Of a stretch of DNA of 64,000 bases, positions 10,885 through 23,004 are shown piece after piece. The notes beneath the pieces were generated by a model. That model ran no database searches. It worked only from the letters and a program-made list of their open reading frames with translations, and was not told the origin of the DNA. Origin of the DNA: Antilocapra americana (taxonomy: Eukaryota; Chordata; Mammalia; Artiodactyla; Antilocapridae); assembly GCA_007570785.1 (NCBI GenBank), contig ML661885.1, forward strand, positions 32,138,780-32,202,779. Reading direction: 5' to 3'. A program made the translations under genes and the position numbers. Numbering within the stretch: the stretch's first letter is position 1; every line of letters starts with the position of its first letter.

Positions 10885-11098
10885 AACTTCCAGCTGGCTA
10901 AGCGGTAAAGAATCCACCTGCCAACGCAGGAGATGCAAGTGGTGTGTATTCAATCCTTGGGTTGGGAAGATCCCCTGGAGAAGGAAACTGCAACCCACTC
11001 CAGTATTCTTGCATGGAAAACCCTGTGGACAGGGGAGCTTGGTGGGCTACAGTTCATGGTCACAAAGAGTTGAATACAACTGAGCGACTTCTCATTTT
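10885..11098 (+). mobile_element. Bov-tA SINE, sense
   Basis: Starts acttccagctggctaagcgg and ends ttgaatacaactgagcgac; a diverged copy. Confidence 0.88.
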
Positions 11099-11744
11099 AA
11101 CCAATAATTCAGAGAGATGATGGATGCGTGTGTAAAGGGATGGATGGAATGATATAAAGATCAGAGCCAGTCCAGTCAGGCCAGGTCAGACATGATGAAA
11201 ATAGACATATTTAGTAACTGGAAGAGTTCCTAGTGGAGGGAAGGAAAGTCAGGTAGGAAGGACTGAGTGAACACTTTAGGAACCATACTTTCTCCTGCAC
11301 CCCATTATTGAGATAATAAATTAAAAGCAATTCCAAACCCTTGAGGGGGGAAAATATAGAAAATAATGCTACAACAAAAAATCTGAGCGATGTGATGATC
11401 AGGATTTCTACCAATCTCCATTTAACTTGCTCATCTGGCTGGTGCAAATGCCAGATGGATCATGAATAATGATGGTAAATTAATGCAATCTCATCAGGCA
11501 ACGATGTCAAGCACATGTGGTGTTCCACATATAGTATCTTTACTCAAACGACTCAGTAAATCAACAGCCTCTGGTACCTGGGGTGCAGCCAGGGACCTAG
11601 CAGATGCACCCCCATCCTACATCAATCAGCAATGGTAATCAAAATAATTTGCTATCAGGGGCAGAAACAATGATGTATTTTCACTGTCTTAATCCAAAAG
11701 CTATGCCAACTATCCTGCTCTCGGTCACAGAATTGGCTATGCTT

Positions 11745-11932
11745 GCACCCTACTTAGTTCCTCAGTTGTGTCTGACTCTCTGTGACCCCACAGACTGTAG
11801 TCTGCCAGGCTCCTCTGTCCATGGGATTCACCAGGCAAGAATACTGGAGTATCCTCCAGGGGATCTTCCTGACCCATGGATCACACCCAGGCCTTCTGCA
11901 CTGCAGGCAGATTCTTTACCAGGGAAGCCCAT
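11745..11932 (-). mobile_element. Bov-tA SINE, antisense on plus
   Basis: Reverse copy with a shortened centre (cctccaggggatcttcctg) and a gggaagcccatg tRNA-head end. Confidence 0.88.
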
Positions 11933-12163
11933 GATATCGGGGTGCCTTTATCAGCAGAATGTTGTGCTCTGCCACGCATTTACTCAATACCCTTCCTAAG
12001 TCATTTTGGGGTGTGTTATTAGTTTCCTGCCTGGCTTCTGACTGACATCAATATTATTCTTTTTTCAGTGTTCTAAATAGTGAGTGAAAACTCAGGAAGA
12101 TGATGATGAAAATTGAGGAAAACATATTCAAATGAGCAGTTCACATGATTACATTCCACTCAC

Positions 12164-12355
12164 CAAAAGAGTCTGAGAGAACCACATCCTTTTCAAGCAG
12201 GGACACTGGAGAAGGCTTGTTGAATGCTAGCCGGTGGAAGCTGACCGAGGCATCACAGACAGACCCAGGGAACCCTACGCTCCACTCGGCTTCTTGAGTG
12301 CAGTGAGAAGGGTCCAGAAGAGGGCTGTGCGGAATGACGGTGTGTCCTTTGTGAC
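12164..12355 (-). CDS. PKHD1L1: PKHD1L1 exon 30: PbH1 region
   Basis: GT completes Gly, then 63 codons: HKGHTVIPHSPLLDPSHCTQ, EAEWSVGFPGSVCDASVSFH, and LLEKDVVLSDSF plus G. Acceptor gtccatttcctag, donor gtgagt. Cysteines at HCTQ and SVCD suggest a disulfide. Confidence 0.97.
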
Positions 12356-12496
12356 CTAGGAAATGGACACAAACAGCACATTTCATGTCAGAAAACTAAA
12401 AAGCCAAACTGTCTACAACATATGCTTACTATGATCCAGAGTGCCACCAATACAATCTAAAAGTCTTGGTACATTTTTCCTATTTTTGTCCTGGAG

Positions 12497-12765
12497 TAAG
12501 CTGCTGCTGCTGCTAAGTCACTTCAGTCGTGTCCAACTCTGTGTGACCCCATAGACGGCAGCCCACCAGGCTCCCCCGTCCCTGAGATTCTCCAGGCAAA
12601 AACAATGGAGTGGGTTGCCTTTTCCTTCTCCAATGTGTGAAAGTGAAAGTGAAGTCGTGTCCAGCTCTCAGCGACCCCATGGGCTGCAGCCCACCAGGCT
12701 CCTCCATCCATGGGCTTTTCCAGGCAAGAGTACTGGAGGGGGTGCCATTGCCTTCTCTGGTCATG
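12497..12765 (-). mobile_element. Bov-A2-type dimeric SINE, antisense on plus
   Basis: Two BovB-derived monomers in tandem joined by a gtgtgaaagtgaaagtgaagt linker at 12635-12655, with a CTG-rich 3' end at 12502-12513. Lies about 140 bp upstream of exon 30's acceptor. Confidence 0.9.
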
Positions 12766-12996
12766 GAATAAGGGGCCCTCCTAAAAAGACTTTATAATGG
12801 ACTCTTTGCTCAGGGAGCTTATCACAAACAGAGCAGAAATATGGGATCTGAAGAACCCATGAGAGACAAAGTAGGGGATGGATGGGGAAAAACTTGGTCA
12901 AGGACACAGGGAAGGATGTAAATCCAGCTGTCTGATCATAAAGCCTGGGCTCTCAATTGAGAGTCTGTCAACAAACATTAAGAATCTATGCTGAGG

Positions 12997-13178
12997 GACA
13001 TCCTTGGTGGTCCAGTGCCTAGAACTCCATGCTCCCAAACCAGGAGGCCCAGGTTTGATCCCTGGTCAGGGAACTAGATCACCAAATGCCACAACTAAGA
13101 GTTCATATCCCTCGACTAAAGATCCTGCATGTTACAACTAAAACCTGGCACAGCCTAACACATAAATATTAAAAAAAA
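12997..13178 (+). mobile_element. tRNA-derived SINE (CHR-2-like), sense
   Basis: Head 'ggacatccttggtggtccagtg' and body 'tttgatccctggtcagggaactagatc', with a poly(A)-rich tail at 13165-13180. Confidence 0.8.
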
Positions 13179-13454
13179 ATTAAAAGAATCTAAGCTGAAT
13201 TCAGAAATAAAGGTCAATAAAGCTCTGTATATTGGAATTATCCAAATGTTCTCCTTCCTAAAGCCACAATTAGAATAGGAAACAAATCAACAACTATAGG
13301 AGAGTATTCAATCTGTTTGACTATTGAGATGAACCCTCTTTCAAAGGCTTTCATAAACATTTGTTAATATCTGCAGGTTTACATGTCAGCTGTTTCTCTT
13401 TTATAAGGCATTAGGCAGAATCATACATACACACACATCCTTCCTATCTTATTT

Positions 13455-13692
13455 AGCCAAATCGTTATCATTGTTTAGTCGCTAAGTTTTGTGTCAGACT
13501 CTTTTGCCACCCCATGGACTGTAGCCCTCCAGGCTCCTCTGTCCATGGGATTTCCCAGGTAAGAATAATGGAATGGGTTGCCATTTCCTTCTTCAGGGGA
13601 TCTTCCCAACCCAGGGATTGAACTTGTGTCTCCTGCATTGGCAGGCAGATTCTTTACCACTGAGCCACCAGGGAAGCCAAATCGTTATCATT
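13455..13692 (-). mobile_element. Bov-tA SINE with perfect target-site duplication
   Basis: SINE body about 13473-13678. The 18-base flank agccaaatcgttatcatt occurs at 13455-13472 and again at 13675-13692; the first few bases may overlap the SINE's own head. A clear, fairly young retrotransposition event. Confidence 0.93.
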
Positions 13693-14350
13693 AACATTTT
13701 ATAAAAATGCTAAATTCTAGAAATCATATCTACAAAAAGATCTGAACTTCAGATGGTAGAAAAATTTAACCTACAAAGAATGTTGAATTTTGTACTAGAG
13801 TTCAGATATTCTTTGAACCAATCTAAATTCAGAATTTAGATTGGAAAGAAAAAGGCTAACAGTAGGCCTATGACTTACTACTTCCTTCTAAGGTACTTGA
13901 ACAGGATGTATCCAGTCTATTTACATTGCTTATGTAAATAAACTTGGAATTTATATGTCTATGGGCCTGACTGGCTGGAGAATTTGGGTAGTCATGTAAT
14001 TAATTGAATAAAAGATAGAGACATTCTCAGACTGACATGGCTTTCTTTTGTGATCCCTAATTCCATAAATATTGTTTAAAATTTGCTATTAACTCAAAAC
14101 CAAAGTGCAAATGCAGGGGGGGGAGGGGGAAAGACATACATGGAGGCTGCATCTGATAGCTTTGGACTTCTCCAGAATAGGATGTGTCATCTATGCCTAG
14201 TGCTGACCTACATCTTTAAGTTGTTAGGAAAGTTTGGTACCAGATAAAATCTGTGATTCACTCAAATATGCTATGACAATTCAACTCCATGTTGACAAGA
14301 GAAAAATACATTTCCAAAATATTTTGTCAGAAATGAAAACATCACCTTAC
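13693..14350. other. Intron, nothing recognised
   Basis: AT-rich intron left of exon 29. It contains a G-rich run at 14115-14128 (ggggggga). No exon candidate. Confidence 0.6.
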
Positions 14351-15380
14351 CTGTAAGTGAACCATCAAGATCAATAAGGACCACTTCATGTTCCCATCGA
14401 AAGCCAGCCTTGTTCGGCGTGTGAGAATACTGGACGCCAGAGAATTTTGCACTCCACCCTCCACATCTGTGGTTACAAACGCCAGTGATGGATGTCACTC
14501 CCAAAGCTGCACAGCCGGGACGGTCAAAGTTCATGAAGTGTACAGAAGACACAGTCAATCCTTCACTAAATGGGAGAACCAGGCCTTTTGTCGTGCAAAA
14601 TGCAGACCCCATCCCCAGTTCATCAAGATGACCAACTATTTTGGCATTTTTAATCACTGCTCCATTGGCTTCACCCCATCCTCCAGCGTAAGGAGCCAAG
14701 ATTCTCTTTGTTTCAATTCCAGCCTCATCATTATTTACCATCACAAAGTTATGGAACTGAAGGGCACCTCCGTTGACCCATTCGGCGCCTTTTTGACAAT
14801 TCCAAGTTGTGAGTGAATGAAATACTGCAGGCATTGGTACGGAAGAAGTACATGATCCTGTCTGCATGGGGAAATATTCTTCAAAGATCCACAATCCAAA
14901 CCAACCTTGAGAATGAACAGTGTTGTTAAAGAATTCTCCAAGAGGGACTCTTTTTTGGCAAATGTTTCGGTCATAGGATGGCCCATCAGGGTGGTTGTTC
15001 ATTCGGTACCAAAAGCCAAAGTGAGTGCCACCAGCAGCCGCGTTGTGTCGTATGGTGTTGTTTGGATTGGTTACCCAAAATGCGGCTGGAGTCACATCGT
15101 CATTCAGAAGACTAGTACTCTGATGTACAAATACTGCCAAGTTGTATTGCAGGATATTGCCGTGTTCAATGCCATCTTCTATAAAAAATGCTCCTCCTCT
15201 GATATCATATATAATATTCCTCTCGACCAGGAGGTGATGTGTGTTATGGATAGTAACAGCCCTGTTATAGGTCTGGTGAATTGCACAGCCTTTTACATAA
15301 GATTTAAACTGTAAATCTCCAAGCAGGTGCCAATGTATTGGATATCGTCCCAACCGGAATGCCTGACCAGCATGGAATAT
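14351..15380 (-). CDS. PKHD1L1: PKHD1L1 exon 29: long PbH1 beta-helix exon
   Basis: A 1030-bp exon (343 codons plus G; product residues about 1695-2038), beginning IFHAGQAFRLGRYPIHWHLL. Repeated beta-helix rungs are visible: GCAIHQTYNRAVTIHNTHHL, NIIYDIRGGAFFIEDG, and NNTIRHNAAAGGTHFGFWYR. Two later blocks are GWGEANGAVIKNAKIVGHLD and GVCNHRCGGWSAKFSG. It ends GSLT plus G. The R-Y-P-I-H-W-H and G-F-W-Y-R motifs are conserved across fibrocystin and CEMIP-like proteins. Acceptor gggcttgacag, donor gtaagg. Confidence 0.97.
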
Positions 15381-15839
15381 CTGTCAAGCCCAGAAATCAC
15401 AGCTATTCAATGATACACATAGAGTTTGCCTGACTCATACTTTCTTGCTTCAAAATAATATCCACTTTCACATTAATTATTATTATATTAATGCATTGAT
15501 CTCTCCCATATTATGCCTGTTTATCATTTTAAAATGTTCTTTGACCCCCAACCCACCTTGTTTTATTCAATATATTAATATAACAGCCCATGTGTACTCA
15601 TGCTTTTTATCAAATGAATGAATGAACAAAAGCCATCTTCAACTCTTCCATTTTTCACCTGACTCCATTACGAAATTTTGGTGTTGAGCAAAACACAACC
15701 TCTTAAAATACTTCTTTTTCTCCTCCTTTTAATCCTTACTTAATTATAAGAAATATTTCCTGAATATATTTTAAGTACCAGATATTGTGTTAAATGTCAT
15801 ACACATGATCACACTCTTCACTACAATCCTAGGGAGTAG

Positions 15840-15975
15840 CCACTCATCATAAGCTTCATTTTATAGATGAAGAAAGTGAAATTTAGAAATGCTGAGTATC
15901 TTTCATAGTCACAAAGCTCCATTTAAACCCACTGGTCTGATTACAGAGTTGGTGTTCTCATTAACCACTCTGCTG
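15840..15975 (+). repeat. MIR fragment
   Basis: Pattern 'attttatagatgaagaaagtgaa...tcacaaagct...ctctgctgta' typical of MIR. Confidence 0.65.
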
Positions 15976-15997
15976 TACTTTCAATGGTCTACAATCC

Positions 15998-16232
15998 ACC
16001 TGATGCAAAGGGCCGACTCACTGGAAAAAAAACCCTGATGCTGGGAAAGATGGGAGGCAAAAGGAGAAGGGGGCTCAGAGGATCAAATGATTATGCAGCA
16101 TCACCAACTCAATGGACATGAATCTGAGCAAATTCCAGGAGACAGTGAAGGACAGGGGAGCCCGGCATGCTGCAGTCCCTGGAGTCACAAAGAGTTGGAC
16201 ATGACTTAGTGACTGAACAGCAAAAACAGTCT
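15998..16232 (+). mobile_element. BovB/Bov-A 3'-end fragment, sense
   Basis: Reads ccctgatgctgggaaagat...aaagagttggacatgactta: BovB 3' terminal region, 5'-truncated. Confidence 0.85.
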
Positions 16233-16639
16233 AAGACAAAAGATGACCCTGTGTGTGTATGCATGTGTCTCTGTGTGATATAATCTTATGAGGTTTGGAA
16301 ATAAAATGTTGGGGCAACCATTTATTTTCATTCCTCATATAAAAATTAAAATTAACTATTGCTAATATTTACTATACAGGTCAACCCTGGTAACCCCACT
16401 TAGTCCATATAACAGCCTAGGAGGAGGAGTGTTTTACCAAATGTAGCCATTGACTCTGTGACCCTTACTATATTTGGGTGTTCTCAATTTAACAGATTTA
16501 TGGATTTTACTATCTCTCCTTCCTTCACACCCTCCTTTCTTTTATTGAATACTTATTGAAAACTGTGCTAAACCCAGATTATATGGACTGGCTACAAGAT
16601 ACGGAGGAGCTCCTGATATCTTGGGCATAACTTGCATAT

Positions 16640-17165
16640 TTATTCTTTTATTTATGTATTTGTTCAATTTATAGTCAATTAAGAACCTGCTATGTGCCAA
16701 GCACTGCTCCAGCTACACAGGAATCAGTAGAAAACTAGAAGGACTGTTTATGTTCTAGAAGAAGAGATTAAAAAAAACAGAAATATATCTGGAGTTTTGA
16801 GTTAATAAAGGGAAATAGGAGTTTGGCAGCTCTTTCAAATAAAGGTGGTAAGGCACGGCCTCTCTGATGAGATACTTTTGAGAAGAGACTTGACTGAAAT
16901 GAGTGTGAACCACTGAAGTACCTGGCAGAGAAGCATTCCAGGGAAAAAAATGAAGAGCAAGTGCAAAAAACTGAGCTAGGAACATGCCTGACGTGGTCAC
17001 ATGACACAGGGAGGCCCACGTGGCCAGCATGGGTGCCAAGGCTAGTCCACACAAGACAGAAAGAAGCCAGAGTGGGGTCAGATGATGTGGCTCCTTTGGG
17101 AAGAGCTTGAACATTTTGTTTTAAGTGTATTGTGAAGCCACTAAAGAGTTTTGAACACAGTGTGG
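16640..17165 (+). repeat. L2-like ancient LINE remnant
   Basis: Contains the 'aacctgctatgtgccaagcactg' signature and the downstream 'gatgtggctcctttgggaagagcttg...gaagccactaaagagtttt' L2 3' region. Long but heavily diverged. Confidence 0.6.
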
Positions 17166-17209
17166 CAAGATCTGACTCACACTTTAAAGCCCTGCAAACA
17201 AGTTCATCA

Positions 17210-17418
17210 TACCATCTTTCTAGATTCCATATACATGCATTAATATATGATATTTGTCTTTTTCTGACTTACTTCACTCTGTATAACAGGCTCTAGGGAG
17301 ATGGGGGGGTTCAGGAGGAAGGGGACGTATGTGGTTGATTCACGGGGATGAATGGCAGAAAGCAGCACAATATTGTAAAGCAATTATTCTCCAATGAAAT
17401 AAAATAAAAAATAAAAAA
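17210..17418. repeat. Rearranged L1 3' end
   Basis: 17210-17293 matches the L1 3' region in antisense (same block as 23380-23450), while 17294-17418 reads in sense and ends in an A-rich tail (aaataaaataaaa). This looks like an inverted or double insertion. Confidence 0.55.
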
Positions 17419-17811
17419 GCTGAACTTTGGCTATGGCATGGAGATTCTGTTGCAGAAAAGGTGGAAGCAGGAAGACCAGTTAGGAGAAAAGCATAATAGT
17501 CCAGGTGAGGGGTGGCAGTGGTTTGGGTTTGGAACCAGGTGGAGTGCTGGAAAAAAAGTGGATTCAGGATACACCATTTTTGGATGGAACTTGTTAATGA
17601 ATTTGGCATGGAGTGGGTGTAAGAAAAACAGAGAAACAAAATTTCGGCATGATGAAATACATAAATAACAGATATATTGACACTGTCTGCTTATTTATCT
17701 GTCTCTTCCACTAAACATTATTATAAGCAGCATCTGGCAAAAAGTAGGTTCTCAATACATACTCATTGTATAGACAACTTTGGACAAACCACTAATACTA
17801 GCACCTCTTAC

Positions 17812-17948
17812 CTCTACATATTCTATCCTTCCAGTTACCATGTTAGCACCAGCTATAGGAGCATGAAGCATAATGCAGCCTCCAAACTGATCACTTCCTA
17901 TTTCTTCTCCAAACTTCCCTTGGAGACATGTCTGTGTAGCAAATTCAC
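17812..17948 (-). CDS. PKHD1L1: PKHD1L1 exon 28: start of PbH1 region
   Basis: GT completes Gly, then 45 codons: EFATQTCLQGKFGEEIGSDQ, then FGGCIMLHAPIAGANMVTGR and IEYVE. The F-G-G-C-I-M block and R-I-E-Y-V-E are the first beta-helix rungs. Acceptor aatttttaaag, donor gtaaga; ends phase 0. Confidence 0.97.
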
Positions 17949-18164
17949 CTTTAAAAATAATTTTTAAGATACAATAAAGGAAAACCATGTCAAAATCCTC
18001 TCATTATATAAAGACTGCTTTTCACACCTAGCTATACCTTTTTATTTACATATAATTTTACTCTTATCCTAGAACATAATTGTTTGCATTCATGTTATCT
18101 CCTCCTCTGCACAGTAAGGAAGGTAAGTGACTTGTCTTGTTCCCCTCTGCATTCCCTAAAGTAC

Positions 18165-18388
18165 TTACTTTGCTGTGCTGTCCTTAGTCACCCAGCTGTG
18201 TCTGACTCTTTGTGACCCCATGGACTATAGCCTGCCAGGCTCTTCAGTCCATAGGGGACTCTCCAGGCAAGAATACTGGAGTGGGTTGCCATGCCCTCTC
18301 CAGGGGATCTTCCCAAATCAGGGATTGAACCCAGGTCTCCTGCATTGCAAACAGATTCTTTACTGTCTAAGCCACTAGAGAAGCCCAA
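18165..18388 (-). mobile_element. Bov-tA SINE, antisense on plus
   Basis: Complete reverse copy from gtgctgtccttagtcaccc to gccactagagaagccc. Confidence 0.92.
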
Positions 18389-18539
18389 AAGTACTTACTT
18401 TGGTATGTTTCAAAGATACTAGATAAATATTTGAATGGTTGAATGAATGCTGATACAGGTATTTTGCTTTATTATCTCTGAATTTATTTTCCGCAACATT
18501 TGGGATTGACATAGTTGATATAATCTTATACTGGTACAA

Positions 18540-18725
18540 GATTAGAACATGCATTATCTTGCTTAATTCTTATAATGACAGTAGGTTGGCAGAACAGGAA
18601 GTATTTTTATATAAAACAGGATGAAACTAGGTTTACAATGGCCATAGTGAGATGATGCAGATGAACTGGAATCAGAATGCAGGTCCCTTGACATGGAATC
18701 CAGTGAGCTTTGTCTTATGCTTCCC
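18540..18725. repeat. MIR-like fragment
   Basis: Weak MIR-type similarity (ggatgaaactaggtttac...gaatgcaggtcc). Low confidence. Confidence 0.4.
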
Positions 18726-18794
18726 ACTGAAGAAAAGGCTGTACCTAAGGTGTACCAGTTATTATTCAACTGTTTATAGGATTGTAATGGCAGT

Positions 18795-18990
18795 GGGCTT
18801 CCTTGGCAGCTGAGCGGTAAAGAATCTGCCTGCCAATGCAGGAGACGCAGGTTCGATTGCCTGGAGAAGGAAATGGCAACCCACTCCAGTATGCTTGCCA
18901 GGAGAATCTCATGGACAGGGGAGCCTAGCCGGCTGCAGTCCCCAGGGTCTCAAAAAGTCGGACATGACTTAGCAACTAACCAACAACAAC
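18795..18990 (+). mobile_element. Bov-tA SINE, sense
   Basis: Starts gggcttccttggcagctgag and ends gtcggacatgacttagcaac, with a small deletion after the box-B-like ggttcgattgcc. Confidence 0.92.
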
Positions 18991-19149
18991 AATGGTAGTA
19001 GTGGTCACATAAGGTATTTAAAGAGACTTAAATGCACTGTGCTTTGTAACTATACACATTTACATAGTTATGCATAGTTTTATGTAAACATATATACATG
19101 CATATGCATATGTATATGTGTTTGCATATATATATACACACATATGCAT

Positions 19150-19374
19150 GTCTGTGTGCTAAGTCGCTTCAGTCGTGTCCAATGCTTTGCAATGCTATGG
19201 ACTGTAGTGTGCCAGGCTCCTCCATCCGTGAGATTCTCCAGGCAAGAATACTGGAGTAGGTTGCTATGTCCTCCTCCAGGGGATCTTTCTAACCCAGGGA
19301 CGGAACCTGCATTTTCTGCAGCTGCTGCATTGCAGGTGGATTCTTTACTACTGAGCTACCAGGGAAGTCTATAT
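19150..19374 (-). mobile_element. Bov-tA SINE inserted in a TA/CA-rich tract
   Basis: Reverse copy flanked on both sides by tatatacaca / tatatacatac sequence (19120-19145 and 19370-19400), probably an insertion into a simple repeat. It contains an extra CTGCAG-rich stretch near 19318. Confidence 0.9.
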
Positions 19375-19737
19375 ACATACATATATATTATATATATATG
19401 AGAACTATGGTAAGTTAAGGAAAGCCACAGAATCAGTACCGACTATTGACACCTGAGAAGAGACACATGTCCCTTCAGGACCAAAGTAACTTCACTGCTG
19501 GTGCTTAACTTCCCAGCCTTCTGATCTCCTGTCTCAGAGACCATGAAAACCCATGTGGAGATGAAGCCTCCATCAACCCAGACCCTGCAATATTACAGTG
19601 ATCAAAGAACACTTATTGACTCATACTGGACACACGTAGCATAAATAAGTAATAAACCTTTACCATTTTAACTCACTAAAACTTGGGGCTTATTTACCAC
19701 CAGTGGATAACCAAATCTATTAGTTCTGAACAGGAGC

Positions 19738-19795
19738 TGATTTTGCCCACAGGGAATATTTCTGCAATGTCTGGAAACATTTAAGTTGACACACT
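19738..19795 (+). repeat. MER20-like fragment beside exon 27 donor
   Basis: Segment 'gattttgcccacagggaatatttctgcaatgtctggaaacattt' resembles the middle of MER20, about 18 bp from the exon 27 splice donor. Confidence 0.55.
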
Positions 19796-19812
19796 AAAGC
19801 CACTAAAGTTAC

Positions 19813-20054
19813 CTGTGTCAAATCCATCAGGACACGCTGGGATTTTGTTATTCCACTCCACGTTGTCAGATCCTCTTATTAAAATATTTCTTGTAAGAAT
19901 TCCAATTTCTGCCCTTGCTTCAAAAAGAGTTCCATCAGGGAGGGTGACAGTGATCCCCAAGTGAGTGTAATTCAGTGGATCAGTGAGCGTAATGTTCCTG
20001 CCATCAGCAGATACAGATGCGATGGTCCTTTTTTCATTTTCTCGTTGGCTGTGT
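19813..20054 (-). CDS. PKHD1L1: PKHD1L1 exon 27: G8 to beta-helix transition
   Basis: A completes Arg, then 80 codons plus G: HSQRENEKRTIASVSADGRN, LNYTHLGITVTLPDG, EARAEIGILTRNILIRGSDN and CPDGFDT. The A-E-x-G-I-L-T-R-N-I motif is a hallmark of the G8/PbH1 family. Acceptor aatttttacag, donor gtaact. The last 120 bp are duplicated in inverted orientation at 10443-10562. Confidence 0.97.
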
Positions 20055-20261
20055 CTGTAAAAATTTTAACCACAAGCTCTTGGAATTAATATAAATTAAC
20101 ACACTATTGCTTTGGTGTATTTGTTTTATTCTATTTTGAAAAATTCATCTGTATAATAGGAAAAAATCTTTTATGTCATACAATATGCCGAAGAGGAATT
20201 TGAAGATGGTATTTCACTCTTTCTAAAGTACTCTAAAGAACAACTTCTTTACAACTTTGAG

Positions 20262-20490
20262 GATCACACACAGTGGCTCCCAACCAAGGGTGATTTTCTC
20301 CCCCTGGGGACATTTGGCAATGCCTGGACACGTTTTTGGCTGTCATAACGCAGCAGGGCAGGGGCTGTTGTATTGGTGGTGTTGGTGGTGTTGCTACTAG
20401 TAGGCAGTGGCTGAGGATGCTCCCAAGCTTCCTGTGATACACAACAAAGAATTAACCTGTCCAAAATGTCAGTAGTGCCGGGGTTGGAAA
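20262..20490 (+). mobile_element. MER20 DNA transposon remnant (hAT-Charlie type)
   Basis: Near-full-length non-autonomous element: start 'cagtggctcccaaccaagg', middle 'ggggacatttggcaatgcctgg', end 'aaaatgtcagtagtgccggggttgg'. A short GTT/GGT repeat expansion sits inside at 20366-20400. Confidence 0.8.
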
Positions 20491-20671
20491 AACCCTTACA
20501 GAGGGAGTCTACTGGAGGTTTCAGAGCAGGGAAAAGAAATGACTGAGGTGAGTTCAGGAGGTCTTATTTCTACCCATTCCTTCAACATACCCCAAGTTCC
20601 AACAAAAGGACTGGCCAAATCGATAATATACACATTCATGTATGAATCCTCCCAACAAACGTTTATTGAGT

Positions 20672-20812
20672 GTCTAGGAAGAAATGGCAACCCACTCCAA
20701 TATTCTTGCCTGGGAATTCCATGGAGAGAGAAAATTCTATGAACAGAGGTAAGCTACAGTTCATAGGGTTGCAAAGAGTCAGACACTACACAGCCACTGA
20801 ACAAGAATAAGC
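20672..20812 (+). mobile_element. Bov-tA SINE, 5'-truncated
   Basis: Body and tail only (aatggcaacccactccaa ... gagtcagacac). Confidence 0.85.
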
Positions 20813-20814
20813 CT

Positions 20815-21950
20815 ATTTTCTAGACACAGAGTTAAGTACTGGGAGGTGGGTACCAAGCAGAAGTGCCCCTAACTTCAGAGAGACAAGTGTTTCTAGGGCT
20901 GATTTTGTCTACTAAAGCGTGTGACTGGTGCCGTTGACAGAGGTGCCTTTAGGGGAGTTATTTATGAATATTCCTGACACTGCTTTCTGATTCCTGTCTT
21001 CCTTGGCAAATCTTTCTCCTCCTTTAACTGCCAGGTCAAATAACAATGCTGCATCTGGGGTAGATTGGAAGGCACCTGTCTCAACTTTCCCAGCCCTTCT
21101 GGATTCCCAATAAGCACTGCCTGATGCCCCATTAGCATCAGTTACCCCCACTGCAGACCTATCACCCATTTACTTCTCTGTCCTTCCCAAACCTGTCTGC
21201 TCCTCCAGGTGAGGCAACTGCTGAATCATTCTGCATGCTGAGTACCCGTCACAACTCAATCATAGATGTGACTGACTGAACAAATCAATGCAGACTAAAT
21301 TCCTGAGGGAAGAAGGTAGAGGAATGGAACCCAAATAGGAAGATGATGGAATATTCCAGTGTGAGGCACTGGGAGTCTAAATTCAACTGAAAGTAAGGAA
21401 AGCTGGTGGAAGAGGCATTTCAAGGGCAGAACCCAAAGAACTTGGTGATGTGCAGGAAGTGAAGACAGCTGATAGAAGGTCACTAGGAAAATTTTTATGT
21501 AGATGAAAATTAGATTGTAGGGTTTAAAGGGGAAAAATGGAGAGTGAAAATGAAATGGAAGAAATGGGCATGGTATTTAAGTGATTCAATAATTGAGAGA
21601 GAGAAAGTGGGGGGGAGAGAGACAGAAAAGCTAGAAGAAACAGGAGACCAAAGCTGGTTTTTTTCCAAGAGGGTAAGTGGATGGAAAGACATAATCCCCA
21701 AAGACCCAAGGTAGGAGGGCAAAGTGGAGATTAAGGATATTTGAGATAAGCTGTATCAATAATATTACAAGATCCCTCAGGTGATTTGGACTAACCTCTC
21801 CTAATTCTCTTGGATTCAGATGATACAGACATGATATTTTTAGAAAAGTTCTCAAAAGGATTTTTATATGTTAGGTGCACTTAAATGTACCTTTCCGTCT
21901 TTGTAATAATATCCAACATACATAGCACTAACTTTGAGCCAAGTTCCACT
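20815..21950. other. Intron, nothing recognised
   Basis: Long intronic stretch with purine-rich parts (21590-21660) and short ORFs on both strands. None carries exon signals or a recognisable domain. Confidence 0.55.
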
Positions 21951-21959
21951 TTGTTTTAC

Positions 21960-22142
21960 ACATATTAACTCATTTAATCCTTACAATAATTCTGAGATAT
22001 ATACCAACAGCATTCCAATTTTAGTCAAGTACAGAGAGGCAAAATAATATGGCATTTAGCCTCATAAGTGGTATTGCTGGGGGTTGGACCTAGGTCGACT
22101 GACTTCAGAAGTAGTATTCTTAACCACCTGCTTTGCAAACTC
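21960..22142 (+). repeat. MIR fragment
   Basis: Pattern 'taactcatttaatccttacaataattctgagatat...agagaggcaaaata...attcttaaccac' typical of MIR. Confidence 0.7.
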
Positions 22143-23004
22143 TCAAATAGGACTTACAAATGAAATAGTGAACAACTAATTAGATTTGGAAATTGGAAAT
22201 TCCTAAATTCTTGTTTATTAAAACTTTGTTTTGTTTTTCAGTCACTCAGTTGTATCCGACTCTTTGCAGCCCCTAAATTCTAAACTTAACTTTTCTTTCA
22301 CCCAGAAAAGCTATGAGGACTTCCTATTCTATAAGTAAGCTCTGTCATTTTGCTGCTTTTTAAATTTGCCATTATATCATCCCAAGGGCAGAGAAAAAAA
22401 AAGAAAAGAAAAAGAGGGTGCTTATAAAGCTAAGTATATATTTAACTCTTCTTAACATCTGCAAGTCTATTTTAATTTGGAAAGGGACAAATTCAAAATG
22501 CAATCTTGAATTTTAATTCTAAACTGAGTCATGACCTTAATACAACTTAGCTGTTTCTTGTCATAAATTACTGTTTGTTCCCTGATCCACATAACTATAT
22601 CCAATTTTGCTATTATTCATAATTCGAACAATAAAGCGAAAATAAAGCTCCTCTTGCTTTATCTCCCCACCAGTATTCTTGGTGTAGCTATATTAGTTTT
22701 GCTCCTCTTATTTTTTATTTGCTAAAATATATAATTAAACAGTAATAAAGGGTCATAAGCAGTTTCATGATAAAAATGTCAGACATCAAAGGTCATGTTA
22801 ATCATTACTTACACTATAATTTCATCTCTATCATTCAATCATTACTAACAATTTTGCTCCATGGGAACCACTGCCAAGATTGTAAGATTAAAAAGACTTA
22901 ACCAGCTGCTTTCAACTGTTTTCTTCGTTGGTGACCCCAAACAAAGAAGCTCATTTACATTTTTGCATGTGTTGATGTACTCAGCTAAAGCACTCACTCA
23001 GGGG

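Noticed and set aside
14388..14816. Plus-strand ORFs antisense to exon 29 (also 14907-15314)
   Set aside because: Shadow frames of the real minus-strand coding exon; no domain of their own.
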